64,000 nt of DNA, taken from positions 372,001-436,000 of the forward strand of contig NZ_MZNT01000004.1 of assembly GCF_002042965.1 (NCBI RefSeq), written 5' to 3'. The notes under the pieces were generated by a model. That model was not told the DNA's origin. It saw nothing but the letters and a program-made list of their open reading frames with translations, and did no database searches. Positions 25,044 through 34,506 of this stretch are shown one piece after another (within the stretch, counting starts at the first letter, position 1; every line of letters begins with the position of its first letter). Source of the stretch: Paenibacillus sp. 32352 (GTDB lineage: Bacteria > Bacillota > Bacilli > Paenibacillales > NBRC-103111). The translations under genes were made by a program, and so were the position numbers.

Positions 25044-26876
25044 TTAAGATGATTTCAATTGCTTTTCTAGGGATATAATCTCAATACCTATTTGTGCAGC
25101 CCGTGTTATGTCCCCTGAACGTTCTGCGCGAATCATTTCTTCTCTTTTTCGCTTAATTAATTGCTGCTGCGGATATTTTTTTATTTCTCGGATGTAATCA
25201 TCAATGACTTGATTGTTGACCCCGTGAGAATTGCCCATCATTGCTATGGAACTGGCCAAGCTCTCCAGCTCCGCTTCTTGAAGCATGGCAATGAAGCTGC
25301 TCGCATTAGGCTCATACCCTTGTGCATAATAGGCGTACAAATAAGCAGCCAGCGCCGCGTGCGCATCTACGTTAAATTGGTCACCTAGCTCCCGTTCCAC
25401 GTAGTGCGTCACTTCCCGATCGTACATCATGATAGCCAAGAGCTGACGCTCCGCATTATGATAAGCAAGATATAATGAGGGATTTGGCTGACGCGGTGCT
25501 CCGTCATTCATAACATTATTCCACGGTTTATCTTTATTATCCCCGAACTTGTTGTTTTTTTCCGCTTGGAGTCGAATTTCATTCAAGGTTTGTAATGTAA
25601 ATTCGTAGGAATAATGGAATTCGGTTGACAGCTCCCTTACATAATGCTCTCGTTCGATTGGCGAAGGAATTTCAGCAATAATTTTCAAAGCTTGCTGAAC
25701 ATAACGCAGCTTTTCTCCATCCTCCTGCAGTTTGAAATTTTTGCGAAAATAAAGAAGTTTATATTTGATCGACGGTACGGCAGCTTCAATCACTTCCCGT
25801 ACAAATCGTTCAGAACCGTTGCTGGCAATGTATTCGTCTGGATCTTGACCGTTTGGAATGATGGCGACCTTGACGAGCAGACCCGCCTTCTCCAGAATCG
25901 GAATGCTCTTATAGGCTGCTGCCTGACCTGCGGAATCTCCGTCATATGCAACAATGACCTGATCCGCCTGCTTGCGGATGATATCCGCGTGCTCGCTGGT
26001 CAACGCGGTTCCCATCGTGGCGACACCGTTGACAACCCCGGCCTCCCAAGCCTTAATGACATCCATATAGCCCTCGAACAACACCAATTGCTGATGCTTT
26101 CGAATATTAGGCCTTGCCAGATGCATATTATAGAGGCTTCGGCTCTTGTGAAACAGCATGGATTCGGGACTGTTCAAATATTTGGGCTGTGCGTCACCCA
26201 TCGCTCTTCCCGCAAACGCAATGATGTTTCCCTTCCAGTCATGAATCGGAAATATGATTCGGTCGCGGAATTTATCGAAATATCCCTGATTTTCCTGCCT
26301 GGCTGAAATCAGTCCCCCTTTTTCCATTAAGGGCAGAGAGAACTGCCTCCGCTCCAAGAGCTGTGTCAGCGTATCCCATGGAGTGGGAGCGTAGCCGATT
26401 CCGAACGTTTCTATCTGTTTGTCGTTCAGACCCCGCGATCGTAGATATTGCATCGCCTGTTTGCCTTGCTCGGTATTTTTCAAAATATACTGATACAGCT
26501 TACCGGCAAGCTCATAGGCTTCAAGCAGCTTGGTTTTCTCAGGATTTTGCTCGCGACGCTGGTCCGCTATAGCATCGAGGCCGATATCCAGATTGGCTTC
26601 TTTGGCCAATTGGCTGACTGCCTCCGCAAAGGAATACCCCTCCATCGCCATCAAAAACTGAATGACACCGCCTCCGGCCCCACAGCCGAAGCAATGATAA
26701 ATTTGCTTTTCAGGTGTAACGGTAAACGACGGCGTCTTTTCCGAATGAAAGGGACAAAGTCCTTTCATATAGTGCCCTTGCTTGCTTAAATGCACATAAC
26801 GGCCAACGACATCCACAACATCATGATGCTTGAGGACTGTTTCGATGATTTCTTCCGGAATGCGTCCGTTACTCAT
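25044..26876 (-). CDS. dnaG: DNA primase DnaG
   Basis: Primase lays RNA primers at the replication fork. The 610-residue protein has the N-terminal zinc motif (LCPFHSEK and YHCFGCGAGGG), the RNA-polymerase core, and the TOPRIM motifs VLFEGYMDVI and VIVAYDGDSAG. The C-terminal part (about 440-610) is the helicase-interaction domain. I start at the ATG at 26876, with AAGGTGG upstream. A TTG five codons earlier is also open. It is followed by rpoD at 45 bases and preceded by the yqxD-like gene at 40 bases, the same order as in B. subtilis. Confidence 0.95.
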   Translation of the reverse strand: MSNGRIPEEIIETVLKHHDVVDVVGRYVHLSKQGHYMKGLCPFHSEKTPSFTVTPEKQIYHCFGCGAGGGVIQFLMAMEGYSFAEAVSQLAKEANLDIGLDAIADQRREQNPEKTKLLEAYELAGKLYQYILKNTEQGKQAMQYLRSRGLNDKQIETFGIGYAPTPWDTLTQLLERRQFSLPLMEKGGLISARQENQGYFDKFRDRIIFPIHDWKGNIIAFAGRAMGDAQPKYLNSPESMLFHKSRSLYNMHLARPNIRKHQQLVLFEGYMDVIKAWEAGVVNGVATMGTALTSEHADIIRKQADQVIVAYDGDSAGQAAAYKSIPILEKAGLLVKVAIIPNGQDPDEYIASNGSERFVREVIEAAVPSIKYKLLYFRKNFKLQEDGEKLRYVQQALKIIAEIPSPIEREHYVRELSTEFHYSYEFTLQTLNEIRLQAEKNNKFGDNKDKPWNNVMNDGAPRQPNPSLYLAYHNAERQLLAIMMYDREVTHYVERELGDQFNVDAHAALAAYLYAYYAQGYEPNASSFIAMLQEAELESLASSIAMMGNSHGVNNQVIDDYIREIKKYPQQQLIKRKREEMIRAERSGDITRAAQIGIEIISLEKQLKSS

Positions 26877-26916
26877 CCTATCCACCTTCAATCAAATTAA
26901 CACGTAATACTATTCG

Positions 26917-27378
26917 CTACAGGTTGCGAATCTCCTGCAAGTCCTGCAAAACTTTTGTCAAAGAATGTAGAAAAAAATGTCGATCCTCGTCGGTAAACGG
27001 TTTCGGCCCTTTGGAGTGCTTGCCTCCCCGGCGCTGCTTCGCCTGCTCATGCCTGCGATCCAATAAAAAATCAATCGTCCGGTCATTGTACTGCTGCCCG
27101 CGATTCGATAACGCTAGAGCTTTTTTACCCAAAGCTAAAGCAGCCAAACCAAAATCCTGAGTAATCAGAATGTCACCAGGCGAAATTCGGTTCGCTATAT
27201 ACAAATCAACGGATTGATCGGAACGATCGACTTGAACGATCTGCACTCCCTCCATGGGAGCCAGGCGATGATCGAATGAGGCGACCATCATAACTTCGAC
27301 ATTAAACTGCGAGGCGGCTTTGACGATTTCCGACTTAACCGGACATGCATCGGCATCCACAATAATTTTAAACGGCAT
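26917..27378 (-). CDS. yqxD: UPF0178 family protein (YqxD/YaiI)
   Basis: A 153-residue protein of the UPF0178 family, which has a PIN-like nuclease fold. IIVDADACPVK at the start and GDILITQDFGLAALAL in the middle carry the conserved acidic residues. The activity is not established. The ATG at 27378 follows GGTGGG. A TTG two codons earlier is also possible. It precedes dnaG and rpoD in the same orientation as in B. subtilis yqxD-dnaG-sigA. Confidence 0.88.
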   Translation of the reverse strand: MPFKIIVDADACPVKSEIVKAASQFNVEVMMVASFDHRLAPMEGVQIVQVDRSDQSVDLYIANRISPGDILITQDFGLAALALGKKALALSNRGQQYNDRTIDFLLDRRHEQAKQRRGGKHSKGPKPFTDEDRHFFLHSLTKVLQDLQEIRNL

Positions 27379-27472
27379 AGTCAAGTCCCACCGAATTCCT
27401 ACTGAAGTACCACCGTAATATTATATACGATGAATAAATAAAAAATCCTGCACGATTTCGCGAAAAAATGAC

Positions 27473-28285
27473 TTACCGTCCTTGAAACATATCGATGATC
27501 AGGCTCGCCGTTTCTTCCACCGCTTTATTGGAGACATCGATTACGGTACAATCGAGCTTCTTCATAATTTGGTTCGCATATTCGAGCTCCTTATGGATTC
27601 GTTCCACATTGGCGTAGGTCGCGTTCTGCGGAAGTCCAAGCATCTTCAACCGCTCCGTGCGAATCATATTGAGCTTCACAGGATCGATGCGGAGGCCGAC
27701 GATTTTTTTCTTGGAAATGGTAAACAGCTGCTCGGGAGGCTGAATTTCCGGCACAAGCGGAACGTTGGCCACCTTGAACTTTTTGTGCGCAAGATACATG
27801 GACAAAGGCGTCTTCGAGGTTCGGGATACCCCGACCAGTACGATATCCGCCTGCAGAACCCCATTGAAATCCCGGCCATCGTCATATTTTACGGCGAATT
27901 CGACGGCCTCTACCTTCTTGAAATAATCCTCATCCAACGGGTGAATCATGCCGGGCTGGTGCCGCGATTCCTGCTGAAGCTTTTTTTCCAAAGAACCAAT
28001 AATCGGCCCCAGCAAATCGATGTAAGGAAGCTGATAGCGGATTGCCTGCTCCACCAAATAATCGCGTAATTCAGGTATAACCAGAGTAAACACAATAATG
28101 CCGTCTCTTTGCTTCGCGGTCTGCACCAGCTTATCGATTCCTGCCCTGTTCTCCAAAAACGGTACGATGCGCATATCCACCTGCTGGGGATAAAACTGAA
28201 CCGTCGCCGCCCGGACTACCGCTTCACCCGTTTCTCCTGCTGAGTCTGAAGCTACATAGATAATAGGATTCGTTTGTTCCGCCAC
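27473..28285 (-). CDS. yqfL: Pyruvate phosphate dikinase / PEP synthase regulatory protein (YqfL)
   Basis: A bifunctional serine/threonine kinase and phosphorylase that switches PPDK or PEP synthase off and on. The 270-residue protein has the family start YVASDSAGETGEAVVRAA and the nucleotide loop GVSRTSKTP (about residue 155). YDDGRDFNGVLQADIVLVG precedes the loop. The ORF extends upstream to 28348, but the extension reads as a hydrophobic stretch with no homology to the family. I choose the GTG at 28285, which follows CAGGTG. In B. subtilis yqfL also lies upstream of yqxD-dnaG. Confidence 0.88.
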   Translation of the reverse strand: MAEQTNPIIYVASDSAGETGEAVVRAATVQFYPQQVDMRIVPFLENRAGIDKLVQTAKQRDGIIVFTLVIPELRDYLVEQAIRYQLPYIDLLGPIIGSLEKKLQQESRHQPGMIHPLDEDYFKKVEAVEFAVKYDDGRDFNGVLQADIVLVGVSRTSKTPLSMYLAHKKFKVANVPLVPEIQPPEQLFTISKKKIVGLRIDPVKLNMIRTERLKMLGLPQNATYANVERIHKELEYANQIMKKLDCTVIDVSNKAVEETASLIIDMFQGR

Positions 28286-28414
28286 TACTGCACCTGCTTT
28301 CTTAAGACAAGCTACTAATAATACGTATGTAAGGTATAAATGTTTCACGTTGCTGCAGTATCAACTTGCTGCATTCGGCTGCGAGGGAAATTCCAGCTAT
28401 TTCTCCCTTCTAAC

Positions 28415-28456
28415 AAAAAATTCCCGCCGCAAAGTCTAGGAAAGACTTGGCAGGAC
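28415..28456 (-). terminator. Rho-independent terminator of recO
   Basis: On the minus strand TCCTGCC pairs with GGCGGGA and AAGTCT with AGACTT, followed by ATTTTTT. Confidence 0.75.
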
Positions 28457-28516
28457 GAGAAGTCGCCTTTAATGTTAATATATTATATTATCAAACGTAA
28501 ATAAAAATGTCAAAGC

Positions 28517-29263
28517 TTAAACACCGTATTTCTCCATCTGTTCAAGAAAATTTCGGGATTTCAGATTGAGGCCGATATGAGTATCATAATAGGTCCTCAT
28601 CAGCTGCTTCAGCGCTTCTTTGGTTTGGGGCTTTACGTCGATTTCTCCCAAGCGCCGAATATCCATCTGGGCAAACAGCCGCATCAGTCTCCACGTGCCG
28701 GAAGTCATCAGCACGGCTTGCGGGTCCTTGCTTCTGCATCGCCCGCATAAGATCCCCCCTAAGCCTGCGCTGAACCGCATCTCTCCCTCCGTCGATCTGC
28801 AGGAAACACAGGCGTCCAGCTCGGGCATATAACCGGCCTGCATCCAAATTTTCATTTCATACATAAAGCCGATGATCTGCATATCTTTATCCACTTCCAG
28901 ACCCGCCAACGCAGCTTTCAGCTGTTCAAACAAAAAAGCGTTAGCTTCCTGATCGGCCATCATCCGATCGGTCAGCTCCGCCATGTAGGACGCATAAGCC
29001 GCTTTATGTAAGTCCTCCCGGATTCGATGATGGGAATCCAGGATTTCTGCATGATTCAAGGTTCCTAGCTGGCCGGACCTGAAGAATAAATAATCTCCGC
29101 TCGTAAAAAGCTGGGCGACGGAGGCATAGCGGCTTTTTACCTTTTTAGCTCCTCTAACAATGACAGCCACTTTACCCATTTCGCGTGAAAACAAAGTAAT
29201 GATTTTGTTGCCTTCCCCATAATCCATGCTTCGAATGACAATCCCTTGCACTCTGTACTGCAT
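28517..29263 (-). CDS. recO: DNA repair protein RecO
   Basis: RecO works with RecR and RecF to load RecA on SSB-coated DNA and to anneal strands. The 248-residue protein starts MQYRVQGIVIRSMDYGEGNK, the OB-fold opening. The cysteine motif CVSC..CGRC in the C-terminal half is the zinc finger of the Gram-positive form. The ATG at 29263 follows GGAAGGACGGACG. The ATG at 29281 has no ribosome site. It follows era and yqzL as in B. subtilis and ends at its own terminator. Confidence 0.93.
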   Translation of the reverse strand: MQYRVQGIVIRSMDYGEGNKIITLFSREMGKVAVIVRGAKKVKSRYASVAQLFTSGDYLFFRSGQLGTLNHAEILDSHHRIREDLHKAAYASYMAELTDRMMADQEANAFLFEQLKAALAGLEVDKDMQIIGFMYEMKIWMQAGYMPELDACVSCRSTEGEMRFSAGLGGILCGRCRSKDPQAVLMTSGTWRLMRLFAQMDIRRLGEIDVKPQTKEALKQLMRTYYDTHIGLNLKSRNFLEQMEKYGV

Positions 29264-29297
29264 CGTCCGTCCTTCCCCCAAAGCACCATGTAGACAG

Positions 29298-29441
29298 CTA
29301 CTGAATCTCGTCCGTTAATTCTGTAACATCTTCCTCCGGATTTTCTTCAGAAGCGCGCCTCTCACTGTCCATCTCTTTGTAAAGCAGATAAGCATCCACA
29401 TCACCGGTCATTGAAAAATACTTCCACGAAAAATCTCTCAT
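29298..29441 (-). CDS. yqzL: YqzL family protein, 47 aa
   Basis: A 47-residue ORF with the sequence start MRDFSWKYFSMTGDVDAYLL and an acidic tail. This matches the small YqzL family in length and in the motif F-S-x-TGDVDAYLLYKE. It lies between era and recO, exactly as yqzL does in B. subtilis. The function is unknown. The ribosome site (GAGGGG) is far from the ATG, about 12 bases. The stop at 29298 is 35 bases before the recO start. Confidence 0.85.
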   Translation of the reverse strand: MRDFSWKYFSMTGDVDAYLLYKEMDSERRASEENPEEDVTELTDEIQ

Positions 29442-29586
29442 GTGCGTATCAATCCCCTCTCCTAAGAGCTTTCCAAGGAACGCTTGACGTTGTAATCAAA
29501 GACATTAGATGGACTGTTCTTGCCTACAAGATTAGGATGATACGAAATGGCCGGAAGTATCCCAAGTAATAACTGGCATGAAGAGC

Positions 29587-30498
29587 TTATTCGTTGCGGA
29601 AGCCAAGATCGCGCAGAACGCGCTCCTGATTGCGCCAGTCCTTCTTCACCTTCACCCACAGCTCGAGAAAGGTTTTGGAGCCGAGCAGCGCTTCAATGTC
29701 CTGCCGCGCCTTTTGACCGACTTCCTTCAACAAAGCGCCCTTTTTCCCGATAATGATCCCCTTTTGCGAATCTCTCTCCACATAAATGACCGCCGAGATA
29801 TGTACGACGCCGTTCTCCTCCACCTTCATGTCCTCGATGGCCACGGCAATGGAGTGCGGCACTTCCTCCCGGGTCAAATGCAATATTTTCTCCCGGATCA
29901 GCTCCGCGCAGACAAACTGCTCCGGATGGTCCGTCACTTGATCGGCCGGATAATATTGAGGGCCTTCCGGCAAATATTTGACTATCTGCTCCAGCAGTGT
30001 ATTAACGTTATTGCCCTGCTTGGCCGATATCGGCACGATCTCGGCGAAAGGATACAGGTCCTTGTATTCCGTAATGACCGGCAGAAGCTCCTCCGGCTGC
30101 ACCTGATCGATTTTATTCATAACTAGAATGACAGGCGTTTTGATTCTTTTCAGGTTTTCGATAATAAAGCGGTCTCCTCCGCCGATTCCTTCCACTACAT
30201 CGATAAGGAAAAGAACGGCGTCGACTTCGCTAAGCGAGCTCTCCGCTATTTTCATCATATAATCGCCCAGCTTGGATTGCGGCTTGTGAATGCCGGGAGT
30301 ATCCAAGAATACAATTTGCGAATCATTGGTCGTGTACACACCATGAATTTTATTTCTGGTTGTTTGCGGCTTGTCAGACATGATGGCGATCTTCTGCCCT
30401 ATAACCTGGTTCATCAAGGTCGATTTTCCTACGTTAGGGCGGCCGATAATGGCTACAAAGCCGGATTTAAACGCTTTTTTGCTGGATGCTGATGTCAT
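29587..30498 (-). CDS. era: GTPase Era
   Basis: Era is an essential GTPase that binds 16S rRNA near its 3' end during 30S assembly. The 303-residue protein has G1 GRPNVGKS (19-26), [12 protein letters not shown] and SAKQG motifs, then a C-terminal KH domain with [15 protein letters not shown] start at the ATG at 30498. GGAGG lies 11 bases before it and within the end of cdd, whose stop is four bases upstream. The 145 bases between yqzL and the era stop (29442-29586) hold nothing I can assign. Confidence 0.95.
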   Translation of the reverse strand: MTSASSKKAFKSGFVAIIGRPNVGKSTLMNQVIGQKIAIMSDKPQTTRNKIHGVYTTNDSQIVFLDTPGIHKPQSKLGDYMMKIAESSLSEVDAVLFLIDVVEGIGGGDRFIIENLKRIKTPVILVMNKIDQVQPEELLPVITEYKDLYPFAEIVPISAKQGNNVNTLLEQIVKYLPEGPQYYPADQVTDHPEQFVCAELIREKILHLTREEVPHSIAVAIEDMKVEENGVVHISAVIYVERDSQKGIIIGKKGALLKEVGQKARQDIEALLGSKTFLELWVKVKKDWRNQERVLRDLGFRNE

Positions 30499-30502
30499 TC
30501 GA

Positions 30503-30913
30503 TTAAGTTCCTCCATTAAGATCATTCATTGTAAATGCCCCGGGCAGCAGCTGGGCAACGGTCGTTTCTTGAATCTCTCCGCGCAGGTTAGCCATATAGA
30601 CTGGCATATCGGGAGGGCAAAGCTCGATGAGAACTTGACGGCATACGCCGCAAGGAGTAATAGGTCCAGGCGTATCTCCTATAACCGCTATGGCCTGGAA
30701 GGAACGCGGCGCCTCTCCATCGGCTATGGCGCGGAACAATGCAGTTCTTTCCGCACAGTTCGTCGGGCCGTAGGCCGCATTCTCCACATTGCAGCCCAGA
30801 TGCACCCGTCCCTGCTGATCCAGCAGTGCGCTGCCGACTTTGAAATGCGAATAGGGCACATAGGCTTTCTCCATAGCCTGCTTCGCCAAGGCTACCAAAG
30901 CTTGTTGATCCAT
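30503..30913 (-). CDS. cdd: Cytidine deaminase
   Basis: This pyrimidine-salvage enzyme deaminates cytidine and deoxycytidine to uridines. The 136-residue protein is the short tetrameric form. Zinc ligands are Cys53 in CAE (with Glu55 as proton shuttle), Cys88 and Cys91 in PCGVC. The substrate loop CNVENAAYG lies just before them. I start at the ATG at 30913, nine bases after GGGG. The ATG at 30922 abuts that site. It is coupled to era four bases downstream. Confidence 0.93.
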   Translation of the reverse strand: MDQQALVALAKQAMEKAYVPYSHFKVGSALLDQQGRVHLGCNVENAAYGPTNCAERTALFRAIADGEAPRSFQAIAVIGDTPGPITPCGVCRQVLIELCPPDMPVYMANLRGEIQETTVAQLLPGAFTMNDLNGGT

Positions 30914-30943
30914 AGTTATCATCCCCGTCCGAGAAATGGAATG

Positions 30944-31645
30944 TTATATATTCATCAAATAGTAAGCAAGAGCAGACACAAACCCTCCGATAACAGCTCC
31001 CAGCAGCAGCGAAGCAAAGCCTCTGCCGCGCTTATCGTATAATACCATCATAACCACAATAGCCAGTAAATACGCCAGAAGCGCTATAAAAGTAACGTTG
31101 GTATAACAGGTAATAAAGGTTGCAATGGCGAAAGCGACCGCCGACAACAGACTAGGTTGGACCCAGCTCCCTCTGCGTGAAAATCTTGTTTCCACAACAA
31201 TAACCGTCAGCATGACCAGACAAAGCAAAATCCATATGGAGCCAGCCGATAATGCATGCCCCTCTACGTTCTTGGCTTCGCGGAACAACCGGTCGATCGG
31301 CTCGTAAAAAACGACCATGCCTACAATAGCGGCAAAAGCCGCAGACACCAGTACGGAGGCTGCGGCCACATCCTTGGCTATTTTGGCCAGCGGATGACGG
31401 TCCGGCATGGCAAGATCGACCGTTTTTTCTATTGCCGTATTAATAAGCTCCGTAACGATCATCAGCGTCACGGCCAACAGCAGAAACAAAATTTCCAGCT
31501 TATGCAGATGGAAGAACAAGGCCATCAGCAGCACGACGAAAGCGGCAAAAAAATGAAACTTCATATTACGCTGCGTAGATAAGGCATATTTCACTCCTTC
31601 ATACGCGAACCGAAAGCTTCTATGCCACTTCACCTTCGGTCTCAC
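30944..31645 (-). CDS. dgkA: Diacylglycerol/undecaprenol kinase (DgkA) with C-terminal membrane extension
   Basis: The first 125 residues are a normal DgkA: an amphipathic start, three helices and the signature [16 protein letters not shown] (Glu66, Asn69, Glu73) followed by [10 protein letters not shown]. In Gram-positive bacteria such enzymes phosphorylate undecaprenol for cell-wall lipid recycling. Residues about 130-233 add three or four more membrane helices that the roughly 123-residue B. subtilis DgkA lacks. No PAP2 phosphatase motif (KxxxxxxRP, PSGH) is visible in them. The GTG start overlaps the ybeY stop by four bases (GTGA), so the genes are coupled. Confidence 0.88.
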   Translation of the reverse strand: MRPKVKWHRSFRFAYEGVKYALSTQRNMKFHFFAAFVVLLMALFFHLHKLEILFLLLAVTLMIVTELINTAIEKTVDLAMPDRHPLAKIAKDVAAASVLVSAAFAAIVGMVVFYEPIDRLFREAKNVEGHALSAGSIWILLCLVMLTVIVVETRFSRRGSWVQPSLLSAVAFAIATFITCYTNVTFIALLAYLLAIVVMMVLYDKRGRGFASLLLGAVIGGFVSALAYYLMNI

Positions 31646-32196
31646 CGGACAAGACCCGCCTGCTGTAAAATGTGCTCCTGCTTTCCAAACATCACTTTCT
31701 CTTCTTCCTCGCTTTGATGGTCATAACCTATGAGGTGAAGGAAGCCATGGACGAATAAAAATCCAAGCTCCCGTTCTACGGAATGACCGTATTCCTCGCT
31801 TTGCGCGATGGCTCTTGGCACGGAAATGATGATGTCGCCAAGCGGTTCCTCGAATTCCTCTTCGTCGTCTTCTGCCGAATCGTTTTCTTCATCGAGCCGT
31901 TTGACGTCCTCAAGATCGCTCTCCGAGAAATCCTCTTCATCGAATATGATCTCGATCTCATCGTCGCCCATTTCCTGCATGGCGAAGGAAAGCACATCCG
32001 TCGGCTTGTCAAGATTGCGATACTCTTTATTCAAACGCTGAATTTCTGCATCATCGACGAAGGTTAAAGCTACCTCTCCGTCCGTCACATTCTCGGATTG
32101 GCCTGCAAGCACCAATAGCTCGCGAAGCTTCGCAATCAGCTCATCCGAGATAGCGAATTCCTCTTGCTCGTTGTTCCATTCCAATCGCAGACTCAT
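31642..32196 (-). CDS. ybeY: Endoribonuclease YbeY (16S rRNA maturation)
   Basis: A zinc RNase needed for 16S rRNA 3' processing and ribosome quality control. It has 184 residues, against about 155 in common homologues. The metal motif [11 protein letters not shown] gives His150, His154 and His160. The excess is an acidic insert at about 77-117, rich in Asp and Glu, between LSFAMQEMG and LGDIIIS. The ATG follows AAGGAGCTAGACGT, and the gene is four bases downstream of pgpH. It corresponds to B. subtilis yqfG. Confidence 0.93.
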   Translation of the reverse strand: MSLRLEWNNEQEEFAISDELIAKLRELLVLAGQSENVTDGEVALTFVDDAEIQRLNKEYRNLDKPTDVLSFAMQEMGDDEIEIIFDEEDFSESDLEDVKRLDEENDSAEDDEEEFEEPLGDIIISVPRAIAQSEEYGHSVERELGFLFVHGFLHLIGYDHQSEEEEKVMFGKQEHILQQAGLVR

Positions 32197-32200
32197 ACGT

Positions 32201-34453
32201 CTAGCTCCTTTTCACCTGCTTAGCCTCTTCATTCTGATTCGTCCCCGGAAGATCGCTCGGGTATTCAATTCTCGAATGAAAGATGCCAAGCAGCGTTTCG
32301 TTCAAAGTTTTGGCTACTTGATCCAGCTCTTTTATCGTCAAATCGCATTCGTTAAATTGACCGTCGTCCAAACGGTTTTTAATGATTTTGCGGACCATGC
32401 TGTCAATTTGCTCCAGGGTCGGGTTGCGGAGCGACCGCACCGCCGCCTCCAGTGAATCCGCAATCCCTACGATAGCGGCTTCCTTGGATTGAGCTTTCGG
32501 TCCGGGATACCGGAAATCCTCTTCTTCCACCGGCTTAGGATCGTTACTCGCCTCTGCGAGCTTCTTGGCCTTGTGATAGAAATATTGCAGCAGCGTTGTT
32601 CCATGATGCTGTTCGGCAATGTCCCGAATCGGCTTGGGAATGTTGTACTCCTTCAACATCTCCACCCCGTCCCTGGCGTGGGCGACGATGATGGATTTAC
32701 TTAATGCCGGATCCATCTTGTCATGCGGATTTTCCATATGGTTCTGGTTCTCAATAAAGTAATTCGGGCGCTTGGTCTTGCCGATATCATGATAGTAAGC
32801 GCCGACTCTGCACAAGAGTCCGTCCGCTCCGATGGATACGGCAGCCGCTTCGGCCAGATTGCCGACCATAATGCTGTGATGGTAGGTCCCCGGCGTCTCC
32901 GTCAGCAGCTTGCGCAGCAGCGGATGATTCGGGTTCGACAGCTCCACCAGCTTAAGTGGTGACAAGATGCCGAATGCAGCCTCGAAGAACGGCAGCAGCC
33001 CGATGACGAATACGGCTGTGAGCAAGCCGCCGCCTACGACGAACGAAAGGGCGAACAGCATGCCCTTCTTTGTCTCATGATCGTCGATCAACAGAAGGGA
33101 GCCAATAAGCGCTATTCCAAGCAGCGAGACGATCATGCCCGCTTTCAGGACGGATGCCCTTTGGCTTGCCCGCTGGATAGAGAAGATCGCCGCGAACGAG
33201 GTAGCGAGCGTCAGTAACCCGTACCGGAAATCAAACGGCTGGAGATGGTCCGTGTTAAAGATCACACTCGCCATAACGCTGAATACAACGGTTGCAACAA
33301 ATGCCAGGTTCACATCCAGCAAAATCGTAATCAGCATAGCTCCCATAGCCGTAGGAGCAAGAAACCCGATGTACGGATAATCCAAATTTTGAACAAGGGA
33401 AAACAGCTTCATTCCCAAAATATTAATAAGAAAAATAAGAACAAGCATCAGCAGCTGGACATTATTATGACTTACGGCCAACGTACTCTGTTTGACGAAC
33501 ATAAAGATTACGAGACCGAACAGCACGACCAGCAGCAGCAGTCCTATTTTGGGCCAGTAGCTGGACTCGTCCTTCAGCATTTCTAGGCTGCTCAGCCGTT
33601 GATAGATTTCCTCGGTAATCACGGCGCCCTTTTTGACAAGGACCTCGTTTTTATTAATGAACACCGGTTTCACATTATCACGCGCATGGCCTTTGGCTTC
33701 ATCAGTTCCCTTTTGATCAAAAAACTTGTTTGGGGTAATGGAAGCCCGGACGAGCTCCAGCACCATCTCCCTCGATGTGCTTTTGGTCAGGGTTGACGTG
33801 TTCACCAGCTCGGCGACTTTCGCTCTTGCGGTCTGCGCGTCCATAATCTGATCGTTCATCAGCCTGGTTGCAATATCTTTGGCCACCGGCTCCATGGCCG
33901 TAAGATCTTCCTTGGACACGCGAGGCATCTTGTAATACGTCTCTTCGGGAATGCGATACTGCTGCTCGCGTATTATTTTGCGCATTTCCTGAAGCAGCAT
34001 CTCATTATACTGGCCGCTGTCCATATAGGTTTTGATCTGTTTTTCCACGTGATCGTCGATAAGATTCGGGATCACCGTTTTGAAAATATTGACTTTATCT
34101 CCGAGCGTAACTTCGGTATCGGCATTAATCTGCTGCAGCTTCTCGAATATCGCTTCCATCAGAATTTCGTTCTTCAGTCCGACGATGCGGTACACGGGCT
34201 GTACCTTTTGCGCCGCATCCTCCTTAGCCTGCTCGGTTGCAATAGCATTCTCAATGGCCCGGGGGGCCAGAATATCCTTTTCCGCCGTAGATCCTACTTG
34301 AATGTCGTACGTTTGCGGGATCAATTTCCCCATTAAAGCCATATAAAACATGACCGTTAGCACTAAAAACAGAAGAAAGCGCACAAGGGCGCTGTATTTC
34401 CAGCCGGCAAGCTTGTAATGGAACTTGCCCTGGATTGAAACCTGGTTCTTCAT
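32201..34453 (-). CDS. pgpH: PgpH-type cyclic-di-AMP phosphodiesterase (7TM-HD)
   Basis: A 750-residue membrane HD-domain hydrolase (YqfF). After one N-terminal helix (about 25-45) comes an extracytoplasmic domain (about 50-290). Seven helices follow (about 300-490), then a cytoplasmic HD domain with [23 protein letters not shown] and HHGT as metal ligands. Listeria PgpH with this layout degrades c-di-AMP to pApA, controlling turgor and beta-lactam tolerance. The start lacks a strong ribosome site; AAGGG lies about 13 bases before it. It sits between phoH and ybeY as in B. subtilis. Confidence 0.92.
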   Translation of the reverse strand: MKNQVSIQGKFHYKLAGWKYSALVRFLLFLVLTVMFYMALMGKLIPQTYDIQVGSTAEKDILAPRAIENAIATEQAKEDAAQKVQPVYRIVGLKNEILMEAIFEKLQQINADTEVTLGDKVNIFKTVIPNLIDDHVEKQIKTYMDSGQYNEMLLQEMRKIIREQQYRIPEETYYKMPRVSKEDLTAMEPVAKDIATRLMNDQIMDAQTARAKVAELVNTSTLTKSTSREMVLELVRASITPNKFFDQKGTDEAKGHARDNVKPVFINKNEVLVKKGAVITEEIYQRLSSLEMLKDESSYWPKIGLLLLVVLFGLVIFMFVKQSTLAVSHNNVQLLMLVLIFLINILGMKLFSLVQNLDYPYIGFLAPTAMGAMLITILLDVNLAFVATVVFSVMASVIFNTDHLQPFDFRYGLLTLATSFAAIFSIQRASQRASVLKAGMIVSLLGIALIGSLLLIDDHETKKGMLFALSFVVGGGLLTAVFVIGLLPFFEAAFGILSPLKLVELSNPNHPLLRKLLTETPGTYHHSIMVGNLAEAAAVSIGADGLLCRVGAYYHDIGKTKRPNYFIENQNHMENPHDKMDPALSKSIIVAHARDGVEMLKEYNIPKPIRDIAEQHHGTTLLQYFYHKAKKLAEASNDPKPVEEEDFRYPGPKAQSKEAAIVGIADSLEAAVRSLRNPTLEQIDSMVRKIIKNRLDDGQFNECDLTIKELDQVAKTLNETLLGIFHSRIEYPSDLPGTNQNEEAKQVKRS

Positions 34454-34506
34454 CTCGAAAGGTCATCCCTTTCACAGCTCTCCCACTATGGTTTTCATGA
34501 AACGAG

